A stretch of 64,000 nucleotides of DNA, from contig NC_059476.1 of the NCBI RefSeq assembly GCF_018139145.2, forward strand, positions 8,159,501 through 8,223,500, written 5' to 3'. Below the pieces are notes generated by a model. The model saw nothing but the letters and a program-made list of their open reading frames with translations, was not told the DNA's origin and searched no databases. This DNA comes from Gymnogyps californianus. Taxonomy: Eukaryota; Chordata; Aves; Accipitriformes; Cathartidae. Within the stretch, counting starts at the first letter, position 1. Each line of letters opens with the position of its first letter. Both the position numbers and the translations under genes were made by a program. Below, one piece after another: positions 24,798 to 35,600 of this stretch.

Positions 24798-24872
24798 ACC
24801 CGGCGAAGCCGTCCCGGCTCCGCCAGCGAGGCCGCGCGGAGGGGAGGGCCGCGCCGCGCCGCCGTTGGCTGG

Positions 24873-24893
24873 CCCCGCCCCCGCCCCGCCCCC
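24873..24893 (-). promoter_or_regulatory. clustered GC boxes (Sp/KLF sites)
   Basis: Overlapping CCCCGCCC and CCGCCCCGCCCC units give at least two GC boxes on the complementary strand. A TTGGCT stretch directly upstream (24865-24870) is a weak inverted CCAAT-like element. No TATA box is seen, so transcription probably begins at several sites between here and about 24990. Confidence 0.55.
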
Positions 24894-24994
24894 TGCCCTC
24901 CCGCCGCCGCGGAGAGGGCGGTGGGGGGACCCGGATGAGGCGGCCTCGGGCGGCCGCGGCCGTTAAACGCCGGCCTGCGGGCGCGGCCCCCGCC

Positions 24995-25012
24995 ATGGCG
25001 GCGGCGCGGTGA
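24995..25012 (+). CDS. five-codon upstream ORF (MAAAR) of the PDZD8-family mRNA
   Basis: ATG GCG GCG GCG CGG TGA lies in a near-ideal Kozak context (GCC before ATG, G at +4) and ends 39 bases before the main start codon. The core ATGGCGGC also matches the 3' part of the TISU/YY1 element found at the start of very short leaders. The uORF is in the same frame as the main ORF, with one TGA between them and no other in-frame stop. It is real only if the transcription start lies upstream of about 24990, which is likely but not shown. It would lower or regulate translation of the main ORF by requiring reinitiation or leaky scanning. If the leader began above 24752, a longer 86-codon version in the same frame would be present instead. 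Confidence 0.4.
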   Translation: MAAAR

Positions 25013-25051
25013 GGGCAGCGCGCTCGGGGCGCGGCGCGGGGCGCGGCGAGG

Positions 25052-25956
25052 ATGCTGCTGGTCTATGTGAGCCTGCTCTCGGCGCTGGCCGGCTGCTTCC
25101 TCACGCTCCTGCTCCAGCTCCTGCTCCTCTACAGGAAGAAGCCGGAGCTCCCCGGGGCGGCCGGAGCCTCCGACGGCCTCGTCTACGCCCGCGTCGCGGC
25201 CGACCACAGCCTCAGGGACTACCTCCAGGGCTCGGAGCCGGCCGGCAACCAGGCGTCTCCGGAGCCGGCCCCCGGCCCGGCCCCGGCCTCAGCCCCGGCC
25301 GCCGCCGCGGGTCCCGCCGCCGCCCCGGGCCCGGAGCCCAGCGCCAAGCAGCCGCAGCAGCAGCAGCCAGAACCCCCTCCGGCCCCCTCCTCCCGCGAGG
25401 AGACGTGCCACTTCCTCAATGCTATCTTCCTCTTCCTCTTCAGGGAGCTCAGGGACACGGCCCTGGTCAGGAACTGGGTCACCAAGAAGATCAAGGTGGA
25501 GTTTGAGGAGCTGCTCCAGGCCAAGATGACGGGGAAGGTGCTGGAGGGGCTCAGCCTCAGGGACGTCTCTCTTGGCAACGTCCTGCCCGTCTTCAAAGCT
25601 GTCAAGCTCATTCGGCCAGTAGTCTGCAACGAAGAGGGCTGCCCCGAGGAGCTGGGCTTTGAGGTAGACCTGGAGTACAACGGTGGCTTCCACTTGGCCA
25701 TCGATGCTGACCTGGTCTTTGGCAAGTCGGCCTACCTCTTTGTCAAGATCTCCCGGGTGATGGGGAAGCTGAAGCTGGTCTTCACGCGCCTGCCCTTCAC
25801 GCACTGGTCCTTCTCTTTTATGGATGACCCTGTGATACTCTTTGAGGTGAAGTCTCAGTTTGAAGGGAGGCCCATGCCTCAGCTCACTTCCATCATTGTG
25901 AACCAGTTCAAGAAAGTTATTAAGCGCAAGCACACCTTACCCAATTATAAAATCAG
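25052..25956 (+). CDS. PDZD8: PDZD8-family ER tether, exon 1: membrane anchor and SMP domain
   Basis: The exon encodes residues 1-301 plus two bases of codon 302 and ends at a strong donor (CAG/GTAAGA). Residues 2-27 are a continuous hydrophobic segment followed by RKK, a signal-anchor holding the protein in the ER membrane. Residues 66-115 are a low-complexity Pro/Ala/Gln linker with a short CAG run. Residues 117-301 form the SMP lipid-transfer domain, with motifs I recognise from PDZD8 such as FLFLFRELRDTAL, VTKKIKVEFEELLQ, FHLAID, VFGKSAYLFVK and EGRPMPQLTSIIVNQ. In the family the SMP domain carries lipids at ER contacts with mitochondria and with late endosomes/lysosomes. The start is chosen because the anchor begins there as in the family and the context (A at -3) is adequate. 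Conservation with the human protein as I recall it is clear but moderate, so a PDZD8-like paralogue is not excluded. Confidence 0.95.
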
Positions 25957-28900
25957 GTAAGATGTCCTGCGTCCTCAATGTTACTTTGGGTGGTGTGCAT
26001 TAGAATTGCTGGTTTGCTCTTCATAGGTAAAAAGAGATTTCTGTTGGCCCTTCTACAGTAGGGGTACTTGTACATTGCTTGTCTGATACCAAAAGCTTTC
26101 CGTGAAGGTAAGCATCGTTGTCCATTCATAATAGGTGAAGAAGCCATTGCACAGTGAGATTGTGACATGCCCCGAACTACGTGTAACTAAATGGCAGAAT
26201 TAGTAGGTATCAAAAATTTTGGGATCCTGTCAGGTGTCCAATGACAGGACCATGATATACCTCTTTGGAAAAGGTAGAAGGATGGCTCTGTGGGCAGCGT
26301 GTGGATTTGGGGTGTCCTTCTCCCAAGCTTCTGCCACTGGTGGGCTACCTGGGCAAGACTTGTGGCTTATGCCTAGCTATAGAGGCAAGGTGGTTGTTAC
26401 TTAATGTGAGAAAGGATAAAGTTCACTCTCTAGGGAATATTTTTGAGATCCCATGATACATGGTGTCCTCTTCCTTTCTGGTTTGCTGAATTTTTTCAAT
26501 AACTTTGGGGAAATCTAAAAGTTGATAAGAGAAGTGTTGCCACTATTGTGGTAAGGAAAACTTTGGGGGACCTCTTGGGGTTTTTTTATTTTTTTTTGTA
26601 AGATAGTATGTATTCTTCTATAAATGCACACACTGCAGCACAGACTGCATTACGTAGTGAATATAATGAAATGTTCAGTGATACTTGTGTAGCAGAAGTG
26701 GCATCTTTACTTTGATTTCACCCTCATTTCTGATTAAAAGATACTGAATGTCTTACCACTGTTCAGGTACCATGTACCCTTTCTGTCATGTGTCTTACCA
26801 CTCTGAGGATACCATGTTTCCTTTCTCTTGTGTTTATTCTTTGTAGCTTGTATTATGTGTTAAGTACGGAGTTTTGTTTTGTTTTGTTTACGACATTCTT
26901 CTGCAGTAAGCCTTTTGTCTGAAATTCATCAGAGATGAGTAACTGAAAATGCCTATTTGAATTTTGAAGTGTAATTAGCTTTGCAGTGATGTAATTTTTA
27001 AAGCCTTTTCAGCCGGTTCTTCTGCAATCGAATTTATAGGAGTTCTCATGAAAGTGGATGTGTAAAATATCCAAGATTTGGAAAGCCCTGACAGGGCAAT
27101 AAGTAGTTTCTTCTAGTAAAGTGGTGGTCCTCTCAGATTTTGAGGTAGTGATTTACTCTCCAGAAGAGAGCAATCCCTGGGCAGCAGGGAAGCTGTCAAG
27201 AGCAAGTTTGCTTCCATTCTCTTACTCTGTTGGAAAGAGACTGAAGCTGTTAACTGTGGAGAAGAGCCTGAAGGAGAGGCTGGGATAGCACAGTTGTGGT
27301 GTGGAGTGAGCACTCTCGGCATACCTAGAAAGAACAAGTAGAGCAAATGGTCTTTACATTCTCTAGACAAGTTTTTAGGGTGCCTGTGGAACCAGTGATG
27401 ATGTGCTCCTCCCCTTCAGCAGAGGAAGACAGACATCTTCATTTTTCCTCTGGGAGATGCACCTGGGCAGTAGGGCGCTCTCATCATTTAGTTAGAGGTA
27501 ATGAATTTTCCACATATTTCTCAAACTTTCTGCGCCAGAAAGAATGGATGAGGCATGTGTGAGCTGCTGACGTGTTACAGGGACTGGAGGGGAAAATAAG
27601 GAAAGAAGCAGAGTGCAGTGTTTGGGACAGAAATGAGTAGAAGTGTGAGGATAGAAGGTAACTGACCCTGAGAACAATATAGGAAGCATAAATTGTTATA
27701 GAACTAAGAAGAATGAACTGTTAGTTTAAAATGTTCCCTTTTAAGTTATAAGGAGTTGGGAATTTGTGAATGCTTGAGAGGGAAATACAGTATCATAGCT
27801 AGTTTTCACACTAGATGGTAGGCTGGTAGCACAGGGTGGCAAATGTTCAGTGAAACAGTGTCCAACCCTGTATATGGTGCTTTTGACCTTTAAATTTTGT
27901 GCCATGTTCTGAACACGTCATTCTGACCCACTGTTTTGTGAAGGGGGAAGGCAGGACACTAAGCTTAATGTGCATTAATGAAATTGTCTTAAGGAAGGAA
28001 GATTGGGTCATTGGTGTTCTAACTGTCTAGAACTTTGCCTTTAAAGCTTCAAGTGGGAACACAGACCACTGCATGGGAACCTTTTGCTGTCTGTGAACCT
28101 TTAGCTGTCCACAGTTGCCCAAGGTTTTGTGGAACGCAGACTGAAAACATGTATTCTCCACCAGTGTGTCTCAGATGAGTTTATGCAGGTAGATCCCTAG
28201 ACAGCAAAGCTTGGTAACAGCCAAGCAGTAACAATACACCCTTACGTAGTGGCATAGTTGCGAATTGAGACATTACAGTTTAGACTGTATGGAGAACTGA
28301 TTTGGAAAATCAAGCCCCCTGCTGATAAGATGCAAAACTTGGTATTTTTAATAGAATTTGTAAGAATACATTGGCTTGGGATTATGGTATGTTAATATAT
28401 TCCTTACCAAAGAATGTATAGGAAGAAGTCAGGAGAGTTTCACAACTGCTTAATAACCTGTTACCTTACTTAAAGCTTAACAATTTCTCATCTACAGGGA
28501 ATGTGCTTATCCTCTCGCCATTTTTTTTTTTATATGGCCTATATGGATTTTGTTTAAGCACATAGTCAGTGTTTGCTTCCATGTGTAGTTCAAAACCTTT
28601 TTGATGTCTCCCTACTCTTGCTCAAGTAACTTTGTAAATAAAACTTTGAATAGCAGTAATTACAACCTTGTAAACAAAAGCACTTGGAGTGTGAGGAGTT
28701 CTCTTGTTCTCTTTTCAGCTGGTTAAAAGGGGTACTTTGTTACCTTGCTAGCTTCCAGATTGAAGTCCACTAAGGAGTTTTATCTTGTTTCAAGATGCTA
28801 AGTAGCATTAAAAATTAAAATATGCCATTTTCTTTGTCTTTTGTAGTAGGCAACTTCTAGAGGTTATTACTTGGTAGTGAATGGTATAAGAAGAGAACTT

Positions 28901-31112
28901 TAGCCAACAGTTGATTTTGAACATCCTACAACTAAGTTTGTGTAAAGTAGATCCCCCACTCCTCTGTTACTTAATTGTAAAGTACTGCATTAAAAAAGTG
29001 TTGTGTCTTCACGCATGTACTGTCTGTTGCTACAGCCAAATTACTACACACATACTCTTGTATTCTTTCCAGTTATGTACAAGATTTTATGCAGCAAAGC
29101 AGTGATTAGTAAGATCATCTTCTTTTGTATCATCTATTGCTAGGAGTGACTTTGTGTGATGTGCATAACTGTAGCTTGAAAGTGGAAGAAGGCATCTTGC
29201 ATTCCTGATGCACTCTTAAGTGTCTATGAGGGGAGGCAATGTAGACTAGTAAGTGCATTTTAAAGTTTGCCTAGCATTTAATGTACAATTTTCTCCATAA
29301 AAGCAATTGTCTACTAATTGAAAAAGGAGGGATGCACTTTTATGTCTAAACAAATAAGTAGTAATTTGTCTTTTATTCTAATAGTGTGTAATCACTTTTT
29401 TTGGCTCTGTAAGAAATGTGTTTGTGTCTGGCAAAACACCCTATTTTGAAGCTGCTGTGCCATTGAATGGCAGTTGCTATCTCATATAGTAGAATCTGGT
29501 TAAATCTCTGGAAGCAAGGCTGCTGGTAAAATTCAGTGAATGGTAGGCTTTTCTTTCTTCTTTCTTTTTTTTTATTCATCGTTGATAAAGGATTTGTGCA
29601 ATTTGATTGATAGTAGCAAGAGTTACTACTGTTTTATAGTTAACTTTAATCTTAATGTATTTGTTGTTGTTTTGTAATAGAAATGCAAACAGCTGCTCTG
29701 AAAACATTGTGGTCTGTCAGAAGTTTCTTGTTCAGATGTGGGGAAGATCTAAAATGACCATTTTTTTTTTCTTCTGTAATATACACGTGTTCTGGTGCAC
29801 TCTTGAGAAACTAAATAACTGTGAGTCAAGATAATTTTTTTTTTATAACTAGCCCTAACCTCAGTAAGGTAATGAAGAATTGTAGGTATCATTTATTTGG
29901 CTCTACATACTCCATAGCTCTATTTTGACTTGAATTGACTGTTTAAATGATACCTTTTTTAGTTCTAAGACAAGTTGGCCAGTGGGTGGAGCTTCAGAAT
30001 GAGCATGGAAAGCCTTGACTTCCCTGTTGGTTGTCTGTGATGTCAACTGTTGGTGTTCCGCAGGGCAGCCACTGACCCACCAGCTGTGTCTTGCTGTCCC
30101 AAAATCTCTAATGCTGGCACTCTCAGGAACCATATTCAGTCAGTCTTGCCTGTCGGCATAGCTTGACTCGACACTGTATTTTTCATGTAGGCTTCTTTTA
30201 CTAGAGCAGGATGGTAGGTACTAATTATCAGCACAAAGTGGAGTTTATCTAGTGGCCTGAATCCAGCCTTTGGTTTCTCATTGTATGTACTCAAACAGTT
30301 CTTTAAAAGTAGTACTATAGACATTGTTCATGTTGGTTTTAACTTTCTATATTGTGTCCTTTTAATGGTAGGATAAAGTGGTTAACACTAAGCTGTAGTT
30401 ACTAGCATTGCCATAGCATGTTTAGTATTTAGAGGCACATAGTAAGGACTATTTAAGGTGTCTGCCTCCTTGCTTGCTTGTGCTGTTGCAGTGGTCACGG
30501 GTTCATCTCTGTTAGTTCTCTAATGAGCTGTACCTTGCTCATTAACCTATTATTAAGCTGCTTATTGGTGGCAACCTTGATATTCCCTCCCATCATGTTG
30601 GGTATATAGGTACACTAATTATGCTGTGTTGTCTAGCCTATTCTTAACAGTCAGCTGTAGTTTTGTTCTTTTGAACAGGTCCTGATCTCGCTTTGCATAA
30701 GTTTTGGAGAGCTTTGGGTTTTGGGCTCTGTCTAGACAATAAAAATACACTTTGCCATAATGAAGATACAAAGCCCTTTGTGTGTATGTAAAGGGTGAGG
30801 AGGAAGTACTTGCAGTCTAGTCTCCCTCCAGAATTTGATTTCCCGGTATTTCTTAATCAAGGATATAAAAAAAATCTGACAGCTGCTTTTTTTTCCTAAA
30901 TTTAATGTCTTGCAAGTTCATCCATTTAGCTTCTAAGCAGATTAGGTATTGCTTAAGCTGTGAGTCAGTTCTGTATATTTTAAGAACACTTAGTTTCTCA
31001 GTTTGTTACATTAAAAAAGCTAATATTTTGTATTGATACTAGCCTGTTTGAGAAACTATACTTTGCCTTATTTTAATGCATGCTACCACAGAGTGGAGTA
31101 ACTTTCTTTTCT

Positions 31113-31144
31113 TTAGAAGTAATCCTTTGTGAGATTACTTCTAA
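31113..31144. repeat. perfect 12-bp inverted repeat, 8-base loop
   Basis: TTAGAAGTAATC (31113-31124) is followed by CTTTGTGA and then by the exact reverse complement GATTACTTCTAA (31133-31144). In the PDZD8-family transcript it would form a stable hairpin. It sits directly before the CR1-like remnant. It may be the relic of a small inverted-repeat element or a chance palindrome. Confidence 0.7.
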
Positions 31145-31149
31145 CAGTT

Positions 31150-31205
31150 CTATATCAGGTATTTAGATGACCTCCTGAGGTCCCTTTGAACATGAATTAT
31201 CCTTG
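31150..31205 (+). mobile_element. probable CR1 LINE 3'-end remnant
   Basis: The stretch TTTAGATGACCTCCTGAGGT followed by CCCTTTGAACATGAATTATCC closely resembles the conserved 3' end of CR1 retrotransposons, the main LINE of birds and reptiles, in which a GATGACCTC-GAGGTCCC core precedes CCAACCTGAATTAT-like sequence. Only about 50 bases are recognisable, without ORF2 sequence or the terminal octamer repeat, so this is an old, truncated copy. The identification rests on memory of the consensus. Confidence 0.5.
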
Positions 31206-32680
31206 GAACTGATCATTTGCAATATAGTTAGTCATGTTAAATAGTTTTATGCTTTACTTGGAAGCTGGGGCTATATTGAATTTCACTGGGAAGTACCATT
31301 AGACAAGCCTATTTTAATTTACCATTATAGAATGCAATTTGAGAGTTACACAGCAGTTTCTTATTTTTGGCAAAACTTAAGCTAAGAAGTAATGTAAGTA
31401 GCTATTGATTTGAAGTGTGTTTTATAATAGAAATGACTTCATAATATGGTAATAGAGGTATTGGAAAAAGTATAAAATTTAAAGAAGTATATATTATTCA
31501 TATGATGAAGTTATACTCAGAAATACCAGAAATAATTGTAGAGATTGGGACTGTGAACATGTCTTAACTTCAGAAATCAGCAGCCAGTAGAGATACCTAC
31601 TTTCTCTACAGCTTCTGCAAAGGGAGAGGATATGGAGATTCTTTTCCTGAGTGGATTTCTACTGTAGTTGTGATATGAATCTCTCTTACTAGTTAAATCT
31701 ATAAGGCACTCCTGTTTGAAGTTCTCATTCCTGTTGCTGCTGAAAGGGAAGAGGAGGCTTTTTTTTTCTTTTTCTGTGCCTATTCTAGGTGCAAAAATCT
31801 TCTAGTATACAGAAGTATTAAAAAAAAAAAACAACCAACCCAGGAGCTGAGTCCTTTTCTACTCTGCAAAAATTGATGGTAAAGCAGCACTGTGATACTT
31901 GCAGGTTTTCAGACTGTTCCAGAGAGGTAATGATCTGAATGATGCCAGCACAAAGACATGTTCTGCTAATGGCAAAGAGGCGATAATTGGATTCAGTAGA
32001 TCTGTCTGTAGACAGTAGTTTCATGTTTGGAACATTATCTTTGTAGTGCATGGACAAGTAGTTTTTCTTACTCATACAGGAGTTAGATAAATGGATCTGT
32101 AGGCAACCTGACACACAGTGAACAAAACCGAACCCAGAACATTAAATATTTTCATTTCTTCAAGGGTGCTACATGTGTAGAAAGAAGCTTTTGTAGTGCA
32201 GTTTTTTACTGTCTTTATTTTGGGAGTGGTTTCTCTCAGACATACATTGTGTCTGGAGGGTCACTAAAAACATGTTTCTTCAGATTAAATGAAAGTTTGT
32301 GGTACAAAGTATGCGTGTAAATCTCCTTATGTAGATACCAAGTTCAAAACCTATTGGTTCTAGGGGTTTTGAAACCTTTTAGTCGTCTTCCCCAGCTCCA
32401 GCACTTCATGGGCTTTAACGCTGGAAAGATCTAATTCTGAAAGAATGCCAGTTTGAAACTTGTTCATTATAAAGTCAAATTTAATGAATGACCAGCTACA
32501 TATTGGACATTTCCCAGTATACAGGTGGCATTCTTTTCAGATTAAGAGTGAGCCTTTTCCTATGATTAGTCCATAAATGTTATGTTTTCTTTTCTTACCT
32601 GCAAGGGTGAGGAACTAATATGGCACTGACCTGAGGTGGATTAGTGAAGAAACTGGGAGACCAGAGGTATATTTGGGGAC

Positions 32681-32699
32681 AAAAAAAAAAAAAAAAAAA
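32681..32699. repeat. poly-A run of 19
   Basis: Nineteen uninterrupted A within intron 1. It could be the tail of a small retroposed sequence on the + strand, but no matching target-site duplication was found around it. A simple mononucleotide repeat is the safer reading. Confidence 0.8.
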
Positions 32700-35600
32700 T
32701 CAGTTGGAGAGAGAGATGGATGAAGACATAAAAGAATAAGTTTGGGTGATTACTGTTTGCATTTGCTGCAGGTAGCAATCCAATAAGCATTAAGGTTAAT
32801 TGGTCTGACAGGAAAATAAAAGCTCCTTCAACTTCTCTTACTTGAAACAGTTTATAAAAGATTCTTTGTGCAATAGTAATGAAAAGAAAATTACCTTATT
32901 TAACACCTTTGGTCTCTTGTATTTAAAAATTACTAGATCTTAGTCCTGCAGTGAACTTCTTTCATGTGGATAGTGAATGAAGGCTCTGAGAAGTCTGATA
33001 AGATCTTTTTGGTATTTCATGGTGTTTTGCATGCACTAGCATTGAGACTTTGCATTTCTGTTCGTCTGAACTCTGATCTTGAACATTTAAGCTGATCTTG
33101 CTGCACAGTGAGAACAAATACTTTTCTTTTTATTCAGTTGTCATAATTTGTATAGCTTTCAGTTCTTTTAGATAAAATATGAAATAAACAGTAGGACTTC
33201 TTATTTTTTGAAAGGTAACTTATTTCAAAATAAATATAGGGCATATAGGAGTTAATCACATTACCGAACTGTAGGCATCTAACAAATGTCTGAGTTTGGC
33301 TCTGAGCCTGTCTGTTGGAGCAGGTAGGTGTGTTCAAGCACTAGAGTTGGGCTATTCTGAATCACCTTCTACAGGCTGTGTTATGATTTTTAGTTTCTGT
33401 GGATAGATAGCGTGACTGATGTTGCCTATCTGTCACACAAAACTGAACACTGGATTTTCCTTGAAGGACATTACTTCAAGGAACAGAGGCAGAGAATTTA
33501 CCTGTAAAAATGAGTAGCTAATACAGCTCTCAGTAGCTCATTTGATGTCAGAATGTATGAGTCTCTTACAGAACCTATTTTATATATATTGAGCATGTCG
33601 AATACTTAATCTTTTTATTAGCAAATGATACTTGATGAGAAAGTTCTTAAATAAGCAGCCTGGGTAAGGACAGTAGGTTTTAGTAATCAGTGTGGTGGAA
33701 CAGTATGGTGCTCCAGTGACGGAGAAGCTTAGTCTCAGGCTGCCGACTTCACTATTGGAGCTAGTCCTTTCATGTTACTGGGTTTCTATGGGAAACTGCT
33801 TATTCTGCATTCCTGCAGAGATTGCCTGAAGTCACCCGATGTGCTCCTGTGTTTACAGTTCATGTTCACACTTGTTTGGTTATTCTTGATATTATTGTTC
33901 CTTAGAGAATAGTAAAAGACTTTAATTCTAGAAGTTTTAAATTTAATAAGCTTTATTGTCTAAAATGAGTATGGAGAGAATATTATATACCAATGTGATT
34001 TGTTAATTTAACAGATAATTTTTGCCTCCCCAGTCTGCTAAAATCCATTAATTGCAGAACTACAAAAACCTTTGCGTGATGATATCAAACTGTGCTTTTG
34101 TCCAGAAGAAAGCAATGATCCAATATTATAAATGTTAGCTGGGAACAATTAGCTTTTCGAGCAGGTTCCATTCTGTGTGATACATGAATATCAATATTTT
34201 ATATAATTAAGAAAAAATGCTCTACTGAAGGTGTTTGTTTTGATGTTCAAGGGTTGAAGAAGGCTTGTTCGTAACAGTGGATAAATTATCATTTGGAAAT
34301 GAGTGTGGATGCTAGTTTGTGTGAAGGGGATTTGGGAGTCATTATTTTATAAACATTTTTCATGTTAATTGTGACATATTAAGCTGAACACAGAATTTAT
34401 AAATAATTTCTTTGAGTCGTTTCTGCTGCAGTCACTGAGTTTCTGGTTAAACTAAAGAATTTACTGCTGGAATGGTGTTCATCTTGTTTGAGAGACACGA
34501 GTAAGATCCACACGAGTTTTGGAAGCTTTTCCTGTTATTATTTACCTTCACTGTTCAACGAATTGCAGTTTTTTCACAAGCCGATCAAATCTAGGCTAGA
34601 ATTCAGACCTTCAAGATATTCAGTGATCCCAGCCAGCATATCTAGTAAATTAGTGAAAAAAAATCTGCAATGAAGACTTCAGTTGACAGATACGTTTGTG
34701 CTGCAAACGAAGTTTCTACAGTACAGTTAAAGTGCCCAGCTAACAGTGAGATGGTTGTGTATGCAGTGTCATGGATGCGGGTGCTCCTGAATTGCTCTAC
34801 CCAGCAAGCTGGGTGTATGCTGTGTTGGGTTTGGTAGCTCGGACTTCTGCATCACACCTGCCAAAAGCCATGTGGGTGCATCTGCTTCCCTAAGCACTCT
34901 TCCTTCTGGAAGGACTCTTACTCTTGTGGAGCCCTGCCCGGGTTGATAAGCCCTCTCGGGACTTGCGAGTGCATCTCTGGTCACTGCAGGACCCAGCTGG
35001 AGCCCGGCAGCATTTTAGACCTGTCTGTGGCCGTATATAGCTATGAAAACTGCCAAGGAGATGCTAGGTCTAGCAAAGAAGAAAAGAAAGCGAGGGAAAA
35101 CCTTATTTTTTGTGAGATGAGAGAAAGGCAGAAATTGTTTTCAACTCTGGGTTGGGGTCTGGAGAGCTACTTTGTTATTGTTTTTCCCCCACTAGCTGTT
35201 GTAATTCATTTTAGCCTTAAAACTACATGGGAACAATTTACCTTTATAATTTCTTAATTCCCCTGTTCAGCTTGCAGCTACACTCTAGTACAGCAGAACA
35301 GTCTGTGAGGAGCAGTGCACCCAGCCCTCTCTGTTAAAGTTGTTTTGTGTAATGGAAAATACAGGGATTCTACTACAGCAGTACAGTTTTCACATTTTTG
35401 GAGACTTACCAGATGTCATGGAAATCTGTCTGCAATAAAGAGTGTATTACAGAGATCAGCTGATGATAGAGTTAATCAGACTGTTACGCATACTCAAAGA
35501 CAATAATTAATTGCCAGATATGACTAGCATAAAATTAAATTAGGATAATCATTTGGGAATACTTTTTTTAGCAATTTTGTGTTGCTTTAACTGTAAAACT

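Larger units (their letters stand above)
24255..25800. promoter_or_regulatory. CpG island over promoter and exon 1
   Basis: CpG dinucleotides and G+C rise sharply from about 24255, peak between 24480 and 25400 and fade in the 3' part of exon 1. Both flanks are CpG-poor. This is the pattern of a broadly expressed, TATA-less vertebrate promoter. The dense G+C also creates many long false open frames on both strands. The edges are estimated by eye. Confidence 0.9.

Noticed and set aside
24417..25933. Long open frames on the minus strand of the CpG island (for example 24478-24996, 24701-25207, 25289-25933) and the + frame 25009-25506
   Set aside because: They come from high G+C with few stop codons and overlap exon 1 out of frame; translations are Arg/Pro/Gly-rich or simply mirror the SMP coding sequence.
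34943..35257. 104-codon + frame inside intron 1
   Set aside because: No start context, splice signals or family similarity; it cannot join the PDZD8-family frame as an exon with motif support.
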